Source: Notospermus geniculatus (Eukaryota; Nemertea; Pilidiophora; Heteronemertea; Lineidae). Taken from it: a DNA stretch of 64,000 nt. A model generated the notes under the pieces. It was not told the DNA's origin. It did no database searches and saw only the letters and a program-made list of their open reading frames with translations. Positions 34,384-46,543 of the stretch are shown here, piece after piece. A program made the position numbers and the translations under genes. Every line of letters begins with the position of its first letter. Positions within the stretch are counted from its first letter, which is position 1. Where the stretch lies: the NCBI GenBank assembly GCA_002633025.1, contig NMRB01000405.1, positions 210,412 through 274,411 of the forward strand. Reading direction: 5' to 3'.

Positions 34384-34559
34384 CACTGCTCCATGGTATT
34401 GCCCCTAATATGTGAAAGTATTAAACCAATAACTTTAATATCTACCCTGTGGCGCTCATTACTATAACGCCATATTGGAATCGAGCGTTTCGAAGTTTCA
34501 CCATTGTCTCCTAAAATATGATGAATGATTACTATGGTTTTTACATTTGACACCACAAT

Positions 34560-34895
34560 CTTAATACCAAAGATAATGTGTTGAAACTTTCACATTTTAG
34601 CGGCATAGCCAAGGAACAGTATTGAGTTAATTTTCATTGGGTTATAATGAATAGTTATTGAGAAATAGAAACGTGAAGTTCGGGACGGGATTTTTCATAT
34701 CTTATTGGATTCCGGAATCACACATTTTTACAATGATTTTTAAATTGAGCGATACGGTGCTAATACCAAAGGTATCAATGCAAAAATTTCACACATGAAA
34801 CAAAACATCTTTACATTATACGGCACCAAATTTCATTGAGTTATAATAGACAGTTGTTGAGAAATCAAGATTTGAAGTTCGATGCGTTTTTTTTG
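34560..34895 (+). repeat. about 197-bp direct repeat, 2 diverged copies
   Basis: 'attgggttataatgaatagt' with 'tattgagaaat' near 34637, and 'attgagttataatagacagt' with 'tgttgagaaat' near 34834, each preceded by 'ataccaaag' at a similar distance. Non-coding. Confidence 0.5.
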
Positions 34896-34899
34896 GCCC

Positions 34900-35540
34900 A
34901 CCCGATAGAAGAGCAAGGTGACGACAGAAAACATGCGGGTATTTGCCAGGTCTGGATATGCTTCAGACCATTCAACCACTTCGCAAATCTGATCTGCATG
35001 TCGGATGGTAACCTCTCATCCCATTCTAATTTAGAATAGAATCTTGACGTAGACCTACATGGTGTACGGAACGATGAAGCTTAGTGGATCGAACATTCTA
35101 GCAAGAAAATTGAGCACAACTCTCTTGGTGGCAACTAAGTGATTTGGTAGAGCAATCCCATCAAAGCCTAAGCAATCAGTAGATTTCGATCATTTCAACC
35201 CGAATACCTTCACCGATTCCTTATCTGGATCAAAATTCACGAAAGGACTCTGCTACAGCCGAGTGTTTGGAGTGACACGATGCAAGAGCGAAACCACGTT
35301 CCTTATCATAATTTCCCTGTCATCCTGAAACAAAGCAACACCTGAATCATCATCATCACTACCAGTCAACCAACCGTCTACATACATACTGTCTCTCAAT
35401 TCGGTGATCACAGTGGAATTCTTGTACTTGGACAAGTGGAGGCGTATGGTTGCATTAAGCAGAAAGGGACTACTGGCGTTCCCGAAAGGCACTCGTAGAA
35501 ATTTCATGATCTTAGTAGTGCCGTTCACATTGTAAAAGAA
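34900..35540 (-). pseudogene. BEL/Pao LTR-retrotransposon reverse transcriptase remnant
   Basis: On the minus strand, FLRVPFGNASSPFLLNATI is followed by a YVDG at the place of the catalytic YVDD (35380-35392), then after a frame change TKRVVLNFLARMFDP. These are Pao-family RT landmarks. Several stops and frameshifts and the Asp to Gly change show it is inactive. No LTRs recognised. The upstream side abuts the foldback fragment at 35549. An old decayed copy, described only. Confidence 0.75.
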
Positions 35541-35548
35541 CCTATGTA

Positions 35549-35760
35549 CAGGCATTGGCAGATGTTTATCTACACTTGATATGTTGAATATTTCAAATAC
35601 TACCGAACAAATTTTGACACGGTTTTGACAGGCAAACCTGTTGGTCATATTTCTGTATCAAAATGTTGGAAATTTCGAAATATCAAAATTATGGAATAGC
35701 TTATCAGAAAAAAACTTAAAAATCAACATCTTTTATTTTGTAATTATATTTCCATTTTCC
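35549..35760. mobile_element. Tc1/mariner foldback family fragment
   Basis: Begins TACAGGCATTGGCAGATG and matches 29784-30000. It is interrupted at about 35761 by the 3' end of the minus-strand LINE. Confidence 0.6.
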
Positions 35761-37790
35761 AAAGCAAGCACAAAAATCGACACACAATATATGATAAATA
35801 ATAAAAAGTCAATTTCCAGAATGTTTGCAAATTTTCGACCGGGGTCTTCTTCATGCTGGATCTTTACAATCCGAAACTCTAGAATGAATGATTATTCCTT
35901 CTTTCATCAGGTGCTGTACAGACAGAGCTGTACAATCCCAGCATATAGTTCTTGTAATACAGAGTGAAGCCAGCAAGGCTGTGGGTGTAATTTTTTTCAG
36001 TTACAAAGAGGGGTAGGGAGTTATGGATATGTACAATACTGTAAAGAGGTCTGAGTTTGGCAAAGTTGTGTCCGCAAAAAGGGGCAACCAATTTCAGTCT
36101 ATTCCGAGTTTTATGGTAATGGATTTGGTTATTTGTTCTAAAAGTGTCGGGTGAAAAATATCCTGGTAACTCGTTCTTGAAAAACGTTCAAAGAAATTTC
36201 ATTTGCACGAGGGCGTGTAAATCAGGTAGCTGTGGGTTTTTTAATTCCTTAAAGCGAGGATCAGTATGGGCTATAAAATGACTTCTAGTTATTGTGCGGA
36301 CAGCTTTCTTTTGCAATTTTAGTATATTGTTATATGGTTGTAGCCCCAGGATAATAATTGATAATGAATGTGAGGAGTAATAAGGGCGTGATATATAGTG
36401 AGCAACGTTTTTCGAGGGACACAATGTTTAATATGGTTTAAAATTCCTACTGCTCTCGAGATCTGTAAGGATATAGCTACTGAATGATGGGACCAATCTA
36501 GAGACTTATGTATAGTAAGACCAAGAAAATTAAATTCTTCAACGCGATCAATAGGGGTTTGATGGATTTTAATTATGACGTCAGTTGGTCTAGAGCCTGG
36601 GCGTTCAAAGATAATGTATTTGGTTTTTGAGATATTGAGTGAGAGTTTGTTTGCCTCGAGCCAGTGTGATATTTTTGCTACTTCTGAATTGATGTTATAG
36701 TTTAATTCATCCAGACTTGCCTCAGAACCAAAATTGCAAAATTACTAAGTTCACTCTCTAATGTAGTGTCGTCAGCAAACATGATGGGGTTGAAGATGTT
36801 ACTTGCTTGTTGTAAGTCGTTAATATAAATTAAGAACAAAAGTGGACCTAAAATTGATCCTTGAGGAACGCCAGTTTTAATGGGTGAACGAATGGATTGT
36901 GTGCCACAGATATCAACAATTGTTCACGGTTAGACAGATAACTTTTAAGAAGAGACAGGGCAGTATCATTAAGACCATAATATTTTAGTTTTCCGAGTAA
37001 AATACCGTGATCGAGAGTGTCAAATGCCTTACTGAGATCCATAAAGATGGCAATAGATTTATTTCCAGAATCTAGTGTTTTTGTAATTCTATCAATGAGT
37101 TCAACTGCAGCAAGGTCAGTAGAGTGCTTGGGTCGGAAGCCATATTGGCTTGGATATAGTAGGTCTTTTGGGGTGAAATAATTGCTGAGTTGGTCATGAA
37201 GGACTTTTTCGTAATTTTGGAGATGGAGGGAAGCAGGGATATGGGACGATAATTGTCTAAAATGGTAGGGTCACCTTTTTTATAGAGAGGAAGGACTTGT
37301 GCTATCTTAAGCCTGTCTGGAAAGATACCGGTGGATATTGAGTGGTTTAACATGTGTGTAATAGGTTTCAAGATTTCCTTTTTGCATTCTTTGAAACGTT
37401 TCGTAGAAATCCCGTCCCACCCATAGCTAGTTTTTGTCTGGAGCCTGTTGATTGTTTTTTCAACGGTAATTTCAGTGATAGTTTCAAAGTGGAAAATTTT
37501 ATGTTGGGGATGTCCTAAGTAATCTCTGTAGTGTGATGCAGGGTTTTTGATGGATGCTGATAATTTGGGGCCAATGTTTGCCATAAAAGTATTAAATTCG
37601 TTTGCTATAATTGTTTTATCGGATGTACAATATACTATTGTGATCGCTCGAGCCGTGTAGCGGACCCTTCTTTGAGTATGGAACAATTTTTTGTTAAGAT
37701 CATGCTTACAGTATGGCTCACGAGGTAGTCCAGGTGACGGTCATGTCTTATCCTATTCAAGTCACTGCGAATGGAATTGATTTTGATGTT
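35761..37790 (-). pseudogene. second LINE, reverse transcriptase, 5'-truncated
   Basis: Minus-strand blocks: KTSYGWDGISTKRFKEC, DNYRPISLLPSISKI, MDLSKAFDTLDHGILLGKL, a FADD catalytic box near 36775, SLDWSHHSV and the C-terminal region ending near 35883. These lie in several frames with stops, so the copy is dead. The 3' untranslated part (35761-35882) holds 'ctgatgaaag', then 'gaccccggtcgaaaat'. A related 3' end was retrotransposed at 24776-25205. It belongs to the Jockey-superfamily type; a finer clade needs alignment. Confidence 0.8.
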
Positions 37791-37799
37791 TGTTAGAAA

Positions 37800-38150
37800 T
37801 TTGTAAGATGGGCCATCTGATTACGACTCGCATGGGCCGATTTGCCACTGTGCACTTGTTTGTTTCTTTCTTAGCTTTTCTAGAAGAGTTGGGGGATTTA
37901 TTGTTTCCTGTTGGGTACAGGCTGTACCTGCAGAAGCGTCCGTTCGATAGGATGGTCGCCTGTTTCGTACATATCGTTTGTTTACGTTCATAATCTCACG
38001 GACGCTCCTTTGGTACCCCCTGTAGAGTTGGGGGAGAGTTGGGGGTGTTACAGGAAACAATAATTGGGATTTCTTGCCAGCCATGCGCTGTTGGTGGTTT
38101 GTCAGCCATTCCTTGGCGATGGGGAGAGTTCCCCATTTCCCCAGTCCTTA
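37800..38150. other. unassigned interval
   Basis: Upstream flank of the second LINE. Contains an imperfect inverted repeat ('gagagttgggg'/'agttgggggatttattgtttcctgt' against 'acaggaaacaataa'). No gene seen. Confidence 0.4.
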
Positions 38151-38157
38151 GACGGAC

Positions 38158-39291
38158 CCCAGATAGCCAAATATATTGGGCCGATATAGGTTTTATCCCG
38201 GCATCAAGGGCCTATATTGGCATGCATTGGTCCAACATAGGACCAGTATAGAGGAACTTCACGTGACGTCATCATTGACGTCATAATTCGCACGTCAGCC
38301 ATGTTGGACGTCATCTCAAGCTACGAATGCGTTGGACGTGACGTCCAACATGGCGGCATCTCGTCGCGGCAGTGACGTCACAATCGTCAGTGGGATTCCT
38401 CTATAGGCTATCTTGGCAGGCAGAGTCCCCGTATTGCCCACATTGGGCCGATATTGGGCGAATATAGGCTATCTTGGCAAGCAGCCTTTATTGCCAAGAT
38501 TGGGCCGAGATTGGCCCAAGCATGCTTGGCCAGCTTGCACTATTTCATCACTATTTCGATAATATGTGAGCAGGATTTTTTTTGGAAGACAACTACAATT
38601 ACTTTTGTAATATTACTAATGTCTTGGCATGCATGTCATAACGTAGTTAAATACTTTTGTGATTTTGATGTCACTTTCTCGTCCTGTTGTTTCTCTTTCA
38701 TTTTCCCGCCGTCGGCCATTTTGGTTTCTCACCATCTTCTGCTCAGATTGCAAACTTGAGCTTTGGAGGCTTTTGACAGACTTTTCAGCCGATTTCACGT
38801 GTCATTTATGCTATTTAGGCCCTACATGTTTTTAACTGTTGCTGAATAAAGACGAATTTAATTCTGACTCCTGATACATGGTCTTTGCATGTTGTTTTAT
38901 GGTTTTGTGAATGGTGTGATGGGTGGTGCATGTAATGCAAGTGCTTGAGTGCAACAAAGGGCCTAAACTGGCATGACATGGAATGCCGTGCTGACCAATA
39001 TTGATCGACGACATGTCTATGGTGTCATCAGAAGCATAGTGGATCAAAGGAAACTGCTTGTCAGGTCATGCAAGGAATAGCCTAGATTGAGCCTATATCA
39101 ACCGACATCTGCCAGGATAGCCTATATTGGGCCAATGGGAAAAACGTGGTGCATAAGAAAAATTGGGCCAATATTGGCAGATATTGGCCGATGAATTCCC
39201 ATTTAGGGCCGATATAGGCAACCTAGATTGGGCCTTCATTCTTGCCTAGATAGCCTACTTAGAGCCAATATTGGCCCAATGGCCATCTGGG
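38158..39291. mobile_element. TIR element CCCAGATAGCCA with dense subterminal repeats
   Basis: Left end CCCAGATAGCC; right end, inverted, CCCAGATGGCCATTGGGCC. Both flanks (38165-38530 and 39080-39285) are filled with variants of 'attgggccaatattggc' and 'gggccgatataggct' in both orientations, about 20 in all. The middle (38530-39075) is unrelated and non-coding. Possible 2-bp flank AC. Non-autonomous DNA element. Confidence 0.6.
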
Positions 39292-39629
39292 ACGTGTGAC
39301 TGCACAGGACGTCTATCACATTGAATACTTGCTATTTCAATGTAGCTAGGCCTAGCTGATCAATCACGAATATATGTAATAAATGTAACAAGTTGTCTGA
39401 GGGGGTCCTAAATTCACGGTGTCCGACATTTATTGACACTTTGTGCAAATTCGGGAAAGGAACATTGAATTTTTAAACACATGCACTGCATGGTCATCTG
39501 TCTGGTCATGGCGTGGGCCTGCCTGTACATTGCTGTAGGAAAATGCATTGGGGCGTAATTCAATACGATATCATATGCGTGTGTCTGTGTGTGACATTTG
39601 AACACGCTCTACCCTACAGCAGGACGAGT

Positions 39630-39880
39630 TAGGAACCTATATAACTGTCGTGCGTAGGCCTAGGCCTATGCCAGTCATTTTAGTAGCCTGAAGCGTACAG
39701 GTAGGCCCCTACTAGCATGCCTAGGTCTAGGTCTAGCATGCTAGGCCTAGGCCTAGGCGTAGGCCTCCTACCCTATGCCTTGGGTTGGCTTTAGAACTTT
39801 ACGGTAGGCTACGTGTAAAGTCTGGGCAAGTAGGCCTAGGCCTAGGCCCGGGGGAAACTCTTGAACATGTTAAATACAGT
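39630..39880. repeat. TAGGCC-rich low-complexity stretch
   Basis: Repeats of 'taggcctagg' in several phases. This hexamer is frequent over the whole window and densest here. No gene at 39300-39890. Confidence 0.7.
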
Positions 39881-39891
39881 AAAGATATTAA

Positions 39892-40090
39892 GGGTTATGA
39901 AAAGTGATTCGAAATATCAAATATTTGACGCCAAAAATCTGAGTAACTGCACAGTGAATTGAGAAAATAACGCTCGGGGCACCTTCTTCGGTTGCCGAGG
40001 TGCCCCGAGCCTTATTTTCCCAAGATTTTGTGCAGTTAGTCAGATTTTTTGCGTCAAAAATTCGAGATTTCGAGTCACTTTACATAACCC
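39892..40090. mobile_element. palindromic MITE with TTAA target
   Basis: 199 bp. GGGTTATGAAAAGTGA at the left, and tcactttacataaccc at the right, flanked by TTAA on both sides. The interior is palindromic around 'ctcggggcaccttcttcggttgccgaggtgccccgag'-like arms. TTAA targeting is that of piggyBac or Kolobok. Confidence 0.8.
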
Positions 40091-40344
40091 TTAAGCAACT
40101 AGCCTAGGCCTAGGCGTAATTATACAAATGTACTTTGCATAGCCCTAGCATTAGTAGCAATTTAAATTACAGATAGGCCTAGGAACAGAGATTTTCAAGA
40201 ATATCTACACATTGTCACTGTGTTCCTAATGATCAGGCCTACTGGATCGTAACTTAGGTGTAACACTGAAACTTATTGCCTAAATGATATTCTTTAGGCC
40301 AGCTTAGGCGTATGTCATGTCACATCAGAAAAACACTTAGGCGT

Positions 40345-40560
40345 ATATACCGTAAACTCGAGTTTAAACCACCGGTTCATTATGTTCATAAGCACACCCA
40401 AAGTAGGGTCAGTTTCACCCTAGGCCTTAAGCAACTATTCATTCCATCACGTGGTTGTGATCGAACAAGCAATTCCAGCCATTCAGCGTAATAGTTTTTG
40501 TTTTATTCACTCCCATTTCGACTGTGGGTGTGCTTATGAACCGGTGTGTATCCTCCCATG
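40345..40560. repeat. imperfect inverted repeat
   Basis: 'ggttcattatgttcataagc' with 'acaccca' near 40374 is mirrored by 'tgggtgtgcttatgaacc' near 40525. No gene recognised in 40100-41100. Confidence 0.4.
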
Positions 40561-41101
40561 TGGTAAGTGCAACCGCTTCCCAAAACGTCGTGTGCTTCAG
40601 TTCAGTTTCACATATCTGCAAATTAGGGGAAAAATTAATTTATAGCACCAAACAACATGGCAGGCACATTAGATGCTGGTAAATATGCCGTAGAGTCCTG
40701 TAGATTACTTCAACTACTAATTAACATTGTTTTCTTGCCCTTTAGCCATAAGAACTGCGTGTCAAATGCAATCCCTACCGTGACAGACATGCAGGGGGCA
40801 TTTCAGAATTTGTGACAAAAATATTTTTTGTGATAGGCCTAGATGGGTGTGGTTGCTATCTCAATAGTAATTTTTTCCTGACCCATCAGTCATGTGAGTA
40901 GAGGACACATTTTCGTGGGCAAACAGTTGTCTCGTCATAAGTTATAGATATTATCTCTTTTCCAGATGCAAAGTATGTACTACAGTGACCTCCAGTAGTT
41001 GAATGTCTGTGAGGCCAAATCCATGAGGAAAGAAGGACACAAGAATTACAAGAGAATTTGCAAGTTTTGTACATAATGGATGAAATGGGAGAACAGGCTT
41101 A

Positions 41102-42060
41102 CTGTATTTTGCGTAATATTACGCCGATTTAGCGTAATATTGCGTCAAGGGAGAATTCATTATTTTGCTAGCATGGAAAGTAGTTCTTGAAAACTTGCGC
41201 AGTGATCCCATAACTCACAGAGTTATCCGCGACCACGTGGCTTACGAAGTGAGCAACGTTACAGGCCTCAATGGTAGGCCTATGATTACTTGTGTCTGTA
41301 AATAAAGGAAAATGTGGGCCTAAATTAAAAAGATCTACGGCCCCACCAAGTGAGTTGAGCACCGCCCCCAAAAACACACTGCATGAATTCTCTGCCGGTA
41401 TCAACATAGGCCTACCTCTTATGCCTCCCCCTCCATGCATCATCGATCGATGGGCCTGTGCGATTAGGCCTATCCATAATATATACGCATGACGTCATGA
41501 CGCTACCTGTAGACACAAACATAGGCCTATTCGCCCGGCAGCACTCGGAAAAATTAAAAGCCCCACTCACAACAGACGTCGTCATAAGAAATCAATATTA
41601 CTCAGCGACGTACAAGAGCGGACGACGTCATCACGACACTGCGCGTGGCGAGCGGGGCTTTTAATTTTTCGGGTTTTCCCGGCGATGTTTCACTTTTGCC
41701 ACTTGTTTCAGGATTGCCTCGCCAAAGTCAGTATTACCGCATTCACATCAATTTTCGTCTGTTTTGGAGGTGGGTACATGCTATACAAACAAAATAAGGA
41801 TTACCTAGGTGGGCAGCTGATACTGTACCTTCAACAAAGGTGGTTTATCAAGGCAATTTTGCATCGAATCGAGAAAAATATGCTCGATTTCACAGATATT
41901 AGCAATAGTGAACACTCCCTCAGCGGAACTAACTGACCTCGTGCCCGAGGTGCCGCACATGCATCGGGTGTATGTTTCTGCATAGGCATCGAAAAAGGTA
42001 CCATGTTTCCCGGTTTTCCCCACAGCATTACGCCAGGCGTAATGATTACGCAAAATACAG
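41102..42060. mobile_element. TIR element CTGTATTTTGCGTAAT, TA target, with nested MITE
   Basis: 959 bp, TA on both sides (41100-41101 and 42061-42062). TIR CTGTATTTTGCGTAAT mirrored at the right. Inside, 41548-41676 is a second palindrome ('ggaaaaattaaaagcccc' against 'ggggcttttaatttttc'). No transposase ORF. Confidence 0.7.
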
Positions 42061-42508
42061 TAAGCCGGAGAACATGCCTTTCAAGTTTCTTATTTTGTAG
42101 ATTTTTTGGTTGGGCTGCACCTCTCACAGGTCTTTTCCTGTCACGGCCATTCTGGCCTGAAGTTTGAATCTGGCGCGCTAGAACCTTTCCCGCCAGTTAG
42201 TGAGTGGTGGCGCTGAAGTATTTCCGCCCCAGCCAAAGCACATTTCGCCATGATGTAGCATTTTCCGACATTTCTATTTCCAACCGACTGAAATGATATT
42301 TTCAGAGAGATTACAGCCGGTCAAAGAGGTAACTGATAAAGATAAATGTTTATAGACTGTACTGAACGCATGTTCATGCGATGTTACGGCCAATTTGTGC
42401 CAAGATTGATGTTTGAAGTGAGTCGAGTCTAAAGAACACGCTGCCTTTTAATTTCTTGAGCAACCGATAGGGGGCAGCTGTGGAAGCGATATTGACAGTG
42501 CAGAAATG

Positions 42509-43212
42509 GCTGAAGGGGTTATTGTCGTCCTGGGTACACATAAAGTGTACCCAGGTTCGATGTCGTCAAGTGAAATTGTACCCTGGGTCCACTTTCTTGT
42601 TAGAAACTGTACCCAGGTTCAGATTTAGAGACCTAGGGACGAGGTTGTTCTCGGTGAAGTCACTTGATATTGTGCCTGCAAGTTGGCCGTGCAAAAAGCT
42701 AAAGAAGAGAAGTTGGAAGAATTTTATTTTTGACAAGCTGGACAGTTTTCAACCTCGGATGGTTACAGAGGAAGTTCATCAACTCGCCAGCTAGACAAGA
42801 AAACATGTCATTTCCATGTAGGCCTACATGTGCATGTGCCATTGTGCATGGCCATGATGGGTTTGTTTGATCATGTGTCATATCTGGGCAAACACTGCGA
42901 GCCTTTGTGTTCCATTGTTTGGGGAGGTGTGAAAAAGGGTCCGGATTATAATCGGATTATAGAGGGGCAATTAGCTCGCTGTTCCTCCTGTCAGTATAAT
43001 TCCTCCAAGGTCATAGCAACAGGATCCTGGAACCAACATACGCTAATTCACGTATCCCACGAAATCTTGAGAATGAGCTCGTCCCTAGGTCTCTAAATCT
43101 GAACCTGGGTACAGTTTGTAACACGAAAGTGGACCCAGGGTACAATTTCACTTGACGACATCGAATCTGGGTACACTTTATGTGTACCCAGGACGACAAT
43201 AACCCCTTCAGC
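42509..43212. mobile_element. foldback element GCTGAAGGGGTTATTGTCG (copy 2)
   Basis: 704 bp. The terminal 150 bp ('gctgaaggggttattgtcg', 'cctgggtacac', 'aatttcacttgacgacatcga'-type blocks) are mirrored at the right end almost exactly. Same family as 4355-5012. Non-coding interior. Confidence 0.8.
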
Positions 43213-43607
43213 GCAGAGATGACAAGAAATATAAGTCACAAATGGATGTTTCTTGATGCTCTAAGATAAAGTGACAATTACTCTCTTGTGAACTGCTGTC
43301 TGCAGCATCTGACGTTTTAATACAGGTCTATAATATTGTCTAAAGTCACAATTAGGCCTACCATGTCACAACTGAAACCAAGGAATCTCATTTGTATTAT
43401 GTACATTGTATGCAAGCCATCTCTGGTATTTGTCGTCCTGTTTGGTGTGGGCCATAAATTTATGGTCTTTTATTTTACTTTCAGTTCCACGTGATATGTC
43501 ACGTGTCCAACATGATGTTCATCTGCTGTACCGTGTAAGGCAACGAATTTGAATAAACCGACATGGAAATCGACCGAAATCGACACTTTGCTTTTCTTAG
43601 TAGCGGC

Positions 43608-45143
43608 TCAGCCGTGACATTTCCCCTTTGATGTGCCTGAAGGTTGACAGCGTGGGGTGTTGGAAGGAGTGATGTGCTGTTCTTGGTCGTCAAATGTTTC
43701 ATATGGTGAAGCAGACTTGATGTTTTCAATGTATCTGAAATGACGCCAAAATATAGATATTGGAAAATATTTCTGAACCATTTTTTGAATTTTAAATACT
43801 TGCATTTTATTGTGGTACAAACTGTTGAGTTTATTTCTTTAGGTACATGTATATGTAATATATTTTAAAGATTCTTTTTTGCATATATTTAGAATTATTC
43901 ACCGTTTGAAGAAAGGATTGGAAATATTTGCTGAACTATTTGTACCGGTATCCAATTTACTTATTTATATATACATGCAAGCTTACCGGTCACTGTTTGT
44001 TATCTTGGTCAAATATGTGCCAGGAATGGGGTTTTCAAGCGAGTCGAGGTATTCTGCGAGGGGTATGCCATGTTGAAGAAGTCCTAGTTCCTTTACCTGA
44101 AAGTATAAAGGAAATATTGGGATTTGAAGACAAAACACACAATGTACATGTATTTTTGTATTAGTAAAAGAGTGTGACTTGATTTGAACATGTTGAACAT
44201 AAGGAATGGTGGTAATGTGTGCACCAACAATTCCAACACTGTGTGCAGGCACCGTAAATTTCGTTAACAGAGATGCGATTACTTTTTAAAATCTGTTTTA
44301 TAATTTTAGTATGGTATGGTTGAAACGATATTTTGGAATTTTGAGGATGATTTACCTTGTTCTGTTGTGCTTTGTAAAAGCAGTGGCTTCTTTCAAACTT
44401 CTTGTACATTCCTACGTGTTGTTCATTGTCCTCATCTGATGTCAACTCAATCATTTTATTGAAGACATCCACAGTTGAACACTTTCTGTTTTTCCTGGTG
44501 AGGAGTTGGGCAGTGACAAACGTACCTGAAAAAAATTCTTGTGATTAAATACGGGAACTCTGCATGTCAATTGGCGATGAAGCAGGCATGGTGAAAAATG
44601 AACCGTCCAGTTGCAATTTGCTGAATGCATCAAGCTGGATGAGGGTGATGATAACACCGAATTAGTGATTTTATCCATGATATTTTATGTTTTGGTGTGA
44701 TTTGATGCATGATATTTTAAATATATTTTCCTGTGATTTTATCCATGATATTTTCAATATGTTTTGCTGTGATCTAATGATGATTAGGGATGAGGTTACA
44801 CTCATAAGTTACACATTACATGACATGGATGAAGTGGTTTGCCAAATTTTCAGTTGGTAATTTAATTGATAAATTACTTTGATTGAGGTGTAGGCTTACT
44901 TACCTGGAAAGAGCAGAATCTCTTTTGTGATGTTTGGTGGTTCTTCCACACGCCGCCTCTTATTTGGTCTGCTGATATTGATAGAGGGGCCAATAGCATC
45001 TTCAACTGCCTGAAATAATTTGCATATGAGACCTAAGAATATTGTGGTGCAATGTTTTTTTCCAGCGCACATTGGTCTATCCTTGATTGTTGCTGCTGTT
45101 ATAGTTTGTTCCATATACTTTTGGCGAATTGCATTGCAGTGAC
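43608..45143 (-). CDS. four C-terminal exons, probably of the DUF3987 gene
   Basis: Minus-strand exons 45143-44904, 44525-44356, 44096-43987 and 43734-43608 (TGA at 43608-43610) join with GT..AG junctions and agreeing phases. Donors are gtaagt, gtaaat and gtaagc; acceptors end ttcag. The encoded segment contains RPNKRRRVEEPPNITKEILL (a nuclear-localisation-like basic patch), DVFNKMIELTSDEDNEQHVG and HGIPLAEYLDSLENPIPGTY, and ends in a Ser/Pro-rich tail. It has no domain I can name. Order and strand make it the likely C-terminus of the DUF3987 protein encoded at 46572-49417. The junction to that part is not resolved because the Merlin gene lies between and the phases do not fit directly. Confidence 0.6.
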
Positions 45144-45527
45144 CTGCGATAACTGACATGAGCACAATGATGAAAATAAGTGGGTTGTGAATGAACCATG
45201 AATTGGTGTGGTGGACATGGAATAGTCCACATTGTAACCCGTTTGCAACCCGTTTGCCCGGTTTCATCAAATTGCAAATTCAGCTAAGCATTATTTGCCA
45301 AACGTATGGGGAAAAAATCGTTAATCAGCCTTTTATGTTAAAGTGTTTGTTAAGGTGAAGATAAAATGCTGGGTTTTGTAAAAGAAAGGGCTGAACCTTG
45401 TGTTATACAAGTAAATGTATGTAAACGGTTCCAGGATTTTGAATGAAAGGAAATATTTAAAAATCAATTTTTGGAGACTAATCTTGGTACTGACTGTTTC
45501 ACATGATTAAGTGAATTGATACAATAC

Positions 45528-46543
45528 TTAAAATATGATAATTACATTTACTGGGTAACACTTGGCAATGTCTTCAAATAGCTTGGGATAGACATTTGTC
45601 GGTTGATTGGCATTGTAATTTCCATATCTATAGCGGTACATGAACTCATCAAGTACATCTTCTATTCTTGAATGGAGTACTCCTTTCATTGATTTGATTT
45701 TGTATTTGATAACTCCCCATAACCGTTCTATTGTGTTTGTACATATCCCTTCTGGTGACTTGAATGTTTTCGAATAATTCACTGCTCCATGGTCATAGCC
45801 TAACTCCTGCAAGTTGCAGTAAGCACCCCACTCGTCGTGCTCAATGAAAACATCTTTAGAAATGTGCTTTTCTATTAAGGGTTACAAAGTTTCTCTGTTC
45901 CTCCTTTCTACAGTGTATAGGGCTATGTTTCTGGTACCCCTCTGAGTGATGCCAAAAACCCAAAATTGTTTGGTTGGGGCTCCTTTGTTGTACTTGCGTT
46001 CTTTTCCAAAATGGCTTTCATCAACTTCAGTACCGGTATGGAAATCACAGTCCTGTTTGTGCCAGGAAATATATGTTGGGATTGCTTCAAATTTCACAGG
46101 ATTTTGTTTTAAAACAGAAGTACATATATCCCTGCAAAATGAATAGAAGTCAATGACAGTTATCTTCGACACTCCTGGCAATTCTCGCATTGCTTGGAAA
46201 ATTTGTAAGTCTATTGAAAAGAAATAAATCAGGAGGTACAGTTTTTGGAGGGGTAGCTTGGACTTGCTGAAAAACAAATTATCTCTCACTGATGTTGTTT
46301 TTCGACATTTTGGGTTGGTGCATCTCCAGAGAAAACCATCTGTCAAAGATTTCCATTCTGTTAAAGCCATAAATGAGTTGCAAATGCAACAGTCCAATTT
46401 AGAGTGAATGCGTCTCTGTTTTTGTAGGAAAGTTAGTGTTTGGCATTGTCTGACATGTTTGAGCAAATGTCAAGAATTGTTGCTTGATTTGGTTTACACA
46501 CTGCTGTATGTTGCGGCACATCAGACGGTCCTGGCTCATCCAT
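45528..46543 (-). pseudogene. Merlin-family (ISXO2-like) DDE transposase
   Basis: ATG at 46543 (MDEPGPSDV...). After about 38 codons a 1-nt frameshift near 46440 leads into the main frame. It holds a Cys-rich finger (LDCCICNSF..WRCTNPKCRK), then TEVDESHFGKERKYNKGAPT with the first catalytic Asp, FWVFGITQRGTRNIALY, an in-frame TAA near 45884, EHDEWGAY with the second Asp, and TNTIERLWGVIKYKIK with the Glu. That is the D-D-E of ISXO2/IS1595-like enzymes, the domain of eukaryotic Merlin transposons (cut-and-paste). The frameshift and stop make this copy inactive as read. No TIRs were identified with confidence. It lies in the gap between core and C-terminal exons of the DUF3987 gene, same strand. 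Confidence 0.8.

Noticed and set aside
33543-34556. Long open frames of 270-619 codons
   Set aside because: They are open only because they run through 811 Ns. Only the LINE part before 33573 is real sequence.
36188-36424. A separate small gene
   Set aside because: It is the C-terminal part of the LINE reverse transcriptase in a shifted frame.
41685-41936. Small membrane protein with one hydrophobic segment
   Set aside because: Lies wholly inside the TA-flanked TIR element 41102-42060. The hydrophobic run (ITAFTSIFVCFGGGYMLY) is unsupported by any homology I recognise.
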